The notes beneath the pieces are model-generated. The model saw only the letters and a list, made by a program, of their open reading frames with translations. It was not told the origin of the DNA and made no database searches. Of a stretch of DNA of 64,000 nucleotides, positions 60,176 to 64,000 are shown in pieces (within the stretch, counting starts at the first letter, position 1; each line of letters begins with the position of its first letter). Where the stretch lies: contig NZ_JAJHNP010000008.1 of the NCBI RefSeq assembly GCF_020819595.1, forward strand, positions 62,001-126,000. The letters run 5' to 3'. This DNA is from Streptomyces barringtoniae (lineage in GTDB: Bacteria; Actinomycetota; Actinomycetes; Streptomycetales; Streptomycetaceae). Both the position numbers and the translations under genes were made by a program.

Positions 60176-61837
60176 TCAGCCCAGCCGGTTCGCCAGGTTC
60201 TGGAAGCCGGTCCAGGACAACGCCGGCGCGCCCGGGTCCCACAGCTTCTGGGCGGTGGCCCGCAGGGGCATCCGGATGCCGGCCGCGACCTGGGCCTCGG
60301 TCTGGGCGTTCGGGAAGTCGCTCCAGACCGCGAACGACCCGCCGAGGATCTGGCCGTCGTAGCTCGCCGGTACGGCGGTCGTGCCGCGCAGCACCCGCGG
60401 GTTCCACTGCTCGTAGATCCGCCGCCCGGTCGGATAGACGAAGGTCTGCGGCTGGCCGAGGACGTAGTAGAGGAACTCGTCGTTGTAGTTGATGACCTTC
60501 CGGCCCGCGCTCAGGTAGTCGACCGGCTGCCGGGCGCCGATCTCCTTGCCGGTCCAGTAGGCGACCTGGAGGTCCTTGGCCGCCTGCACGGACGTGCCGC
60601 GGTAGAAGCCGTCGTTCCAGGCGCGCATGGTCCTGCCGTGGGCGCGGACGGTGGCGGCGCGGTCGTTCAGCCAGCCGGTGGCGAGGTCGGCTACCGTGCC
60701 GCTCGAGCCGTACTTCTGCCGGGCGGCGGCCGCGAGCTGCGGATAGGAGGTCTGGGGGGCCTTCACGGTCAGCGCCTGGTACTCGTCACCGCCGAGGTGC
60801 CACTGGCTGCCGGTGAACAGCCCCGCGTACTCGTTCAGCAGATCGTCCACGAGCTTCGCGGAGGCGGGCTTGGAGATGTCGATGGCGCCCTTGGTGGCGA
60901 CCCCGCCGGCGTTGCGCAGCTGGAGGTCCGGGTGGGCGGCGAGGACGGCGCCCAGGTGCCCCGGCGAGTCGATCTCGGGCACGACGGTGATGTGCCGGCT
61001 GTTCGCCAGGTCCACGATCCGCTTGACCTGCGCCTTGGTCAGATGGTTCGGCGAGACGATCTCGGGGTGGGTGCTGGACTCGATCCGGAAGGCCTGGTCG
61101 TCGGAGAAGTGCAGCCCCAGCTCGTTGAACTTCAGGTCCCCCAGCTCCCGTATTCGGTCCTCTATCCAGGACTCGGAGTACGGTTTGCGGGCGATGTCCA
61201 GATTGAAGCCGCGCACCGGCTTGGCCGGCTCGTCCCGTACGACCCCCTCGGGGGCCGTGCCGCCGCCGTGCACCTCCTGCTTCAGGGTGCGGGTGCCGTA
61301 GAAGACCCCGGCCTCGCCGGGCCCGCTGATGTCGACCCGCCCGTCGCGGACGGTCATGGTGTACGACTCCTGGTTCCCGCCCCCGCCGCCGAGCGCCAGC
61401 CGGACGTCCCCCGCCTGCACGTCGTCCTTCTCCCCCGCGTAGGTCAGCCCCAGCTCCCCGGCCACCAGCCGCCCCTCGTCGGCCAGCTCCCCGTCGCTGA
61501 TCACCACCCGGTCCGCCTTCTGCGGCTTCCAGCCCGGCCCGCGCGCCGGAGTGTGGGAACGCACCGCGGGTATCGTGCGCGGCGCCCGGGAGAGCGGATA
61601 GGACCGGCTGGGCGTCGGACTCGCCGACGGCGTGGCCGCCCCGCCGGAGACGGTACCGGCCATCCGGCCGGACGACGACTGCCGCGCACCCCCTTGCGAC
61701 GTCCCGCCGCCCCCGCCCGACGAGGCCCACACGCCGACCCCCGTGCCGATCGCGACCGTCCCCACTACCGCGGCGGCCACGACCGCCCGCTTGCGTATCA
61801 CCTGTTGCGCCGAAGCACGGCGCTTGTGCTGGGTCAC
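60176..61837 (-). CDS. Glycoside hydrolase family 20 beta-N-acetylhexosaminidase, exported
   Basis: 553 residues. N-terminal signal/membrane anchor (KRAVVAAAVVGTVAIGTGVGVW), Ser/Pro linker, GH20b domain (about 100-200) and the GH20 barrel (GFNLDIARKPYSESWIEDRI, FNELGLHFSDDQAFRIE, VVPEIDSPGHLGAV). Catalytic Asp-Glu in WHLGGDEYQ. It removes terminal GlcNAc/GalNAc from chitin or glycoconjugates outside the cell. GTG 61837 starts MTQHKRRAS without a clear ribosome binding site. Monocistronic. Confidence 0.92.
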   Translation of the reverse strand: MTQHKRRASAQQVIRKRAVVAAAVVGTVAIGTGVGVWASSGGGGGTSQGGARQSSSGRMAGTVSGGAATPSASPTPSRSYPLSRAPRTIPAVRSHTPARGPGWKPQKADRVVISDGELADEGRLVAGELGLTYAGEKDDVQAGDVRLALGGGGGNQESYTMTVRDGRVDISGPGEAGVFYGTRTLKQEVHGGGTAPEGVVRDEPAKPVRGFNLDIARKPYSESWIEDRIRELGDLKFNELGLHFSDDQAFRIESSTHPEIVSPNHLTKAQVKRIVDLANSRHITVVPEIDSPGHLGAVLAAHPDLQLRNAGGVATKGAIDISKPASAKLVDDLLNEYAGLFTGSQWHLGGDEYQALTVKAPQTSYPQLAAAARQKYGSSGTVADLATGWLNDRAATVRAHGRTMRAWNDGFYRGTSVQAAKDLQVAYWTGKEIGARQPVDYLSAGRKVINYNDEFLYYVLGQPQTFVYPTGRRIYEQWNPRVLRGTTAVPASYDGQILGGSFAVWSDFPNAQTEAQVAAGIRMPLRATAQKLWDPGAPALSWTGFQNLANRLG

Positions 61838-61991
61838 GCTGCCAACGTACGACCGATCCGGGCTTCACCCGTCACTCAAGCGTTCTGAAACTCTCCCGTT
61901 CGGGTGAATTTCAGGCATCACACGGACACACAGTGACCACTCTCGATAACCTGACGACACACCTTTCACAGCATCCCCTGCCACGCCACAT

Positions 61992-62564
61992 GTGACGCGA
62001 GGACCCACGCTGCCCGCCCACCGCCTTCCGTATCTCCCCAAGCCCCTCGACGCCTTCAACGCGGCACCCGCCGACGAGGCACGCGCCCTCCTGCTGCACT
62101 GCCTCCACAGCCTGCGCTGGTCCCACCGCGTCGCGGACCACCGCCCCTACCCCGACCTGGACTCCCTCCTGGCCGCGGCGGACGAGGCGGCATACGACCT
62201 GCCACCGGGCGACCTGTCGGAGGCCCTGGCCGGAGAGACCCTCCCGGACCTGCCCGAGGGCACCTACTCGGCAGCCCACATGGCCCTGAGCGCGGCCCAC
62301 GCGGCCTACGAGGCCAGATTCGGACACGCGTTCGTCATCTACCTGGGCGACACCCACCCGGACGAATCCCTCGACCGGATCCTCGAAGGCATCCGATCAC
62401 GATTGACAAACGATCCGGAGGAGGAGCGGGTCATAGCGGCGGAGGAACTCCGGCGCCTGGCGAGAAGCAGGCTGGGCACCTGCCTGAGGGGCGCGGGACT
62501 GCACCCATCAGCGGCTCCGCCGCGGGGCGCGACCAGCCGCAACGCATCCGCACCGGGGAGATAG
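61992..62564 (+). CDS. OHCU-decarboxylase-like protein lacking catalytic residues
   Basis: 190 residues. FNAAPADEARALLLHCLHSLRW, LLAAADEAAYDLPPGDLSEAL, AAHAAYEARFGHAFVIYLGD and ILEGIRSRLTNDPEEERVIAAEELRRLARSRL follow the urate-pathway OHCU decarboxylase fold. The HPxIG catalytic His and the SxxEQ Glu are missing (LAGETLPDLPEG and SAAHMALS replace them), so the reaction is unlikely. The last 25 residues are encoded by a dispersed repeat (62487-62554). Start GTG 61992 is tentative. Confidence 0.7.
   Translation: MTRGPTLPAHRLPYLPKPLDAFNAAPADEARALLLHCLHSLRWSHRVADHRPYPDLDSLLAAADEAAYDLPPGDLSEALAGETLPDLPEGTYSAAHMALSAAHAAYEARFGHAFVIYLGDTHPDESLDRILEGIRSRLTNDPEEERVIAAEELRRLARSRLGTCLRGAGLHPSAAPPRGATSRNASAPGR
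62487..62554. repeat. Dispersed Streptomyces intergenic repeat, copy B
   Basis: Same order of blocks as copy A at 1024-1093 (GGGGCGCGGGACTG, GCGGCTCCGCCGCG, GGGCGCGACCAGCC, CATCCGCACC). It runs through the last codons of the OHCU-like gene, so it now encodes protein. Confidence 0.7.
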
Positions 62565-62755
62565 CGGGACACCCCACCCCGGTTGCCGCCCACCCGCTCC
62601 CCCATCCGGTGCCAGTTTGATCACACAGGTAGGCCCCCCGTAAAGCACAGCGCAGCGTCTCGCTACGATGCTGGGGGCCGGTGGACCGTACCCGGCCGGG
62701 CCCGCCCGACACCGAAGCCGGCGCGGCCCCAATCCCCGCTCCCGGAGGGACTTCC

Positions 62756-63136
62756 GTGCCGGCTGGAACGCTGTACCGCGGCCGGGAAGGAATGTGGTCC
62801 TGGGTGGCTCACCGAGTCACCGGCGTCCTCATTTTCTTCTTCCTGTTCGTTCACGTGCTGGACACCGCTCTCGTGCGTGTCTCCCCCGAGGACTACGACA
62901 AGGTCGTAGCCACGTACAAGACGCCGATCGTCGCGCTGCTGGAGTACGGCCTCGTCGCCGCCATCCTCTTCCACGCGCTCAACGGCCTGCGCGTCATCGC
63001 CGTCGACTTCTGGTCGAAGGGCCCGCGCTACCAGAAGCAGATGTTCTGGACCGTGATGGGTGTCTGGGTCGTCCTGATGGCCGGCGCGATCTACCCCGTG
63101 CTCGGCCACGCCGCTCGTGTCCTGTTCGGGAGCTGA
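62756..63136 (+). CDS. sdhC: Succinate dehydrogenase cytochrome b556 subunit
   Basis: 126 residues with three membrane helices (WSWVAHRVTGVLIFFFLFVHVLD, ALLEYGLVAAILFHALNGLRVI, FWTVMGVWVVLMAGAIYPVL). The heme-binding His is in LFHALNGLR and the quinone-site Ser/Arg in WSWVAHRVTG. GTG 62756 has GGAGGG six bases upstream; the longer open frame is not used. First gene of the sdhCDA operon, 5 bp before sdhD. Confidence 0.92.
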   Translation: MPAGTLYRGREGMWSWVAHRVTGVLIFFFLFVHVLDTALVRVSPEDYDKVVATYKTPIVALLEYGLVAAILFHALNGLRVIAVDFWSKGPRYQKQMFWTVMGVWVVLMAGAIYPVLGHAARVLFGS

Positions 63137-63141
63137 CGCCG

Positions 63142-63624
63142 ATGTCCACGACTGAAACCACCGCGTCCGGAGTCGGCCCCGTCGAGGGCGCCCCCGTCTA
63201 CACCGTCGACAACCCGGCCCCGCTGATCGAGGCGCCGCGCAAGCGCACCAAGAAGTCCCCGAAGTCGACCCGGGGCAACTTCGAGCTGGCCGCCTGGCTG
63301 TTCATGCGCCTGTCCGGCATCGTGCTGGTCATCCTGGTCATCGGCCACCTGCTCATCCAGCTCGTGCTGGACGGCGGCGTCTCCAAGATCGGCTTCGCCT
63401 TCGTGGCCGGCCGCTGGGCCTCGCCCTGGTGGCAGGTCTGGGACCTGCTGATGCTCTGGCTCGCGATGCTGCACGGCGCCAACGGCCTGCGCACGGTCAT
63501 CAACGACTACGCGGAGCGCGCCAGCTCCCGCATGTGGCTGAAGGCCCTGCTGTACACCGCCACGGTGTGGACCATCCTGCTGGGCACGCTGGTGATCTTC
63601 ACCTTCGACCCGAACATCCGCTAG
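63142..63624 (+). CDS. sdhD: Succinate dehydrogenase membrane anchor subunit
   Basis: 160 residues. A hydrophilic N-terminus (about 40 residues, Lys/Arg-rich) then three membrane helices (WLFMRLSGIVLVILVIGHLLIQLVL, WDLLMLWLAMLHGANGLRTVIND, ALLYTATVWTILLGTLVIFTF). LHGANGLR is the partner of the sdhC heme site. ATG 63142 follows sdhC by 5 bp; sdhA follows after 19 bp. Confidence 0.92.
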   Translation: MSTTETTASGVGPVEGAPVYTVDNPAPLIEAPRKRTKKSPKSTRGNFELAAWLFMRLSGIVLVILVIGHLLIQLVLDGGVSKIGFAFVAGRWASPWWQVWDLLMLWLAMLHGANGLRTVINDYAERASSRMWLKALLYTATVWTILLGTLVIFTFDPNIR

Positions 63625-63643
63625 GCACGGGGCTGCGAGAATC

Positions 63644-64000
63644 ATGAAGATCCACAAGTACGACACCGTCATCGTCGGCGCCGGCGGCGCGGGCATGCGT
63701 GCCGCCATCGAGGCGACGAAGCGCAGCCGCACCGCCGTGCTGACCAAGCTCTACCCCACCCGCTCCCACACGGGCGCCGCGCAGGGCGGTATGGCCGCCG
63801 CGCTCGCCAACGTGGAGGAGGACAACTGGGAGTGGCACACCTTCGACACGGTCAAGGGCGGTGACTACCTGGTCGACCAGGACGCCGCCGAGATCCTCGC
63901 GAAGGAGGCCATCGACGCCGTCCTCGACCTGGAGAAGATGGGCCTGCCGTTCAACCGCACCAAGGACGGCACCATCGACCAGCGCCGCTTCGGCGGTCAC
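63644..64000 (+). CDS. sdhA: Succinate dehydrogenase flavoprotein subunit (partial)
   Basis: 119 codons before the window edge. YDTVIVGAGGAGMRAAIEA is the FAD-binding motif, RSHTGAAQGGMAAALAN contains the His that carries covalent FAD, and the fumarate reductase-type GDYLVDQDAAEI follows. ATG 63644 is the only plausible start. It oxidises succinate in the citric acid cycle and passes electrons through SdhB to the sdhCD anchor. Confidence 0.93.
   Translation, partial: MKIHKYDTVIVGAGGAGMRAAIEATKRSRTAVLTKLYPTRSHTGAAQGGMAAALANVEEDNWEWHTFDTVKGGDYLVDQDAAEILAKEAIDAVLDLEKMGLPFNRTKDGTIDQRRFGGH

Overview
The window is a high-GC actinobacterial chromosome segment that reads as Streptomyces core genome. 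The evidence is codon bias toward G/C at third positions, many GTG starts, and gene order: the divergent sigQ / afsQ1-afsQ2-lipoprotein locus, the purine nucleoside phosphorylase / phosphopentomutase-like / deoC block, the nucleoside ABC operon and the sdhCDA start at the right edge. No tRNA, rRNA, CRISPR array or prophage was seen. The only mobile gene is a solitary TnpB at 36284-37528.

Layout. 1-3681: end of an unknown gene, a membrane protein, a DeoR-type regulator and a quinone-reductase-type flavoprotein. 3777-12970: nucleoside and deoxyribose catabolism (PNP, PGM2-like mutase, DeoC, a split two-part aldehyde dehydrogenase) with a secreted GWD-repeat protein, a cytoplasmic ML-domain-like protein and a PH-like membrane protein between. 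13055-19687: uridine-kinase-like protein, sigQ and afsQ1/Q2/Q3, VanZ-like and PspC-like proteins, small secreted proteins. 19835-26635: adenosine deaminase, an unusual alpha/beta hydrolase, LysR/MFS pair, SigG-type sigma factor, STAS protein, AEC transporter. 27159-36119: nucleoside import and breakdown (deoA, cdd, two permeases, double ATPase, two BmpA-type lipoproteins). 36284-39975: TnpB, M20 hydrolase, methyltransferase. 40076-49610: a two-armed divergent cluster for a nonulosonic-acid (probably Kdn-type) cell-surface polymer. 49618-54951: TetR/FAD monooxygenase, LysE exporter, methylmalonyl-CoA-mutase-family large subunit, L,D-transpeptidase lipoprotein. 55236-62564: two ECF sigma / membrane-partner modules, small hypotheticals, GH20 hexosaminidase, an OHCU-decarboxylase-like protein. 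62756-64000: sdhC, sdhD and the start of sdhA.

How it works together. A 12-bp palindrome CTACGCGCGTAG, exact or with two changes, sits at the promoters of PNP, deoC, adenosine deaminase, the nucleoside ABC/cdd/deoA operon and both BmpA lipoproteins. These loci therefore look like one repressed regulon. Nucleosides are captured by the Bmp lipoproteins, imported by the ABC transporter, deaminated by Cdd and Add, split by DeoA and PNP, isomerised by the PGM2-like mutase and cleaved by DeoC. The acetaldehyde released is probably oxidised by the ALDH pair encoded directly behind deoC. The 40-50 kb cluster fuses a CMP-nonulosonate synthetase to a HAD phosphatase next to a NeuB-like synthase, which fits a Kdn-9-phosphate route. 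Two polysialyltransferase-like proteins, a GT2 transferase, a further transferase-like protein, an acyltransferase and a methyltransferase would assemble and decorate the polymer.
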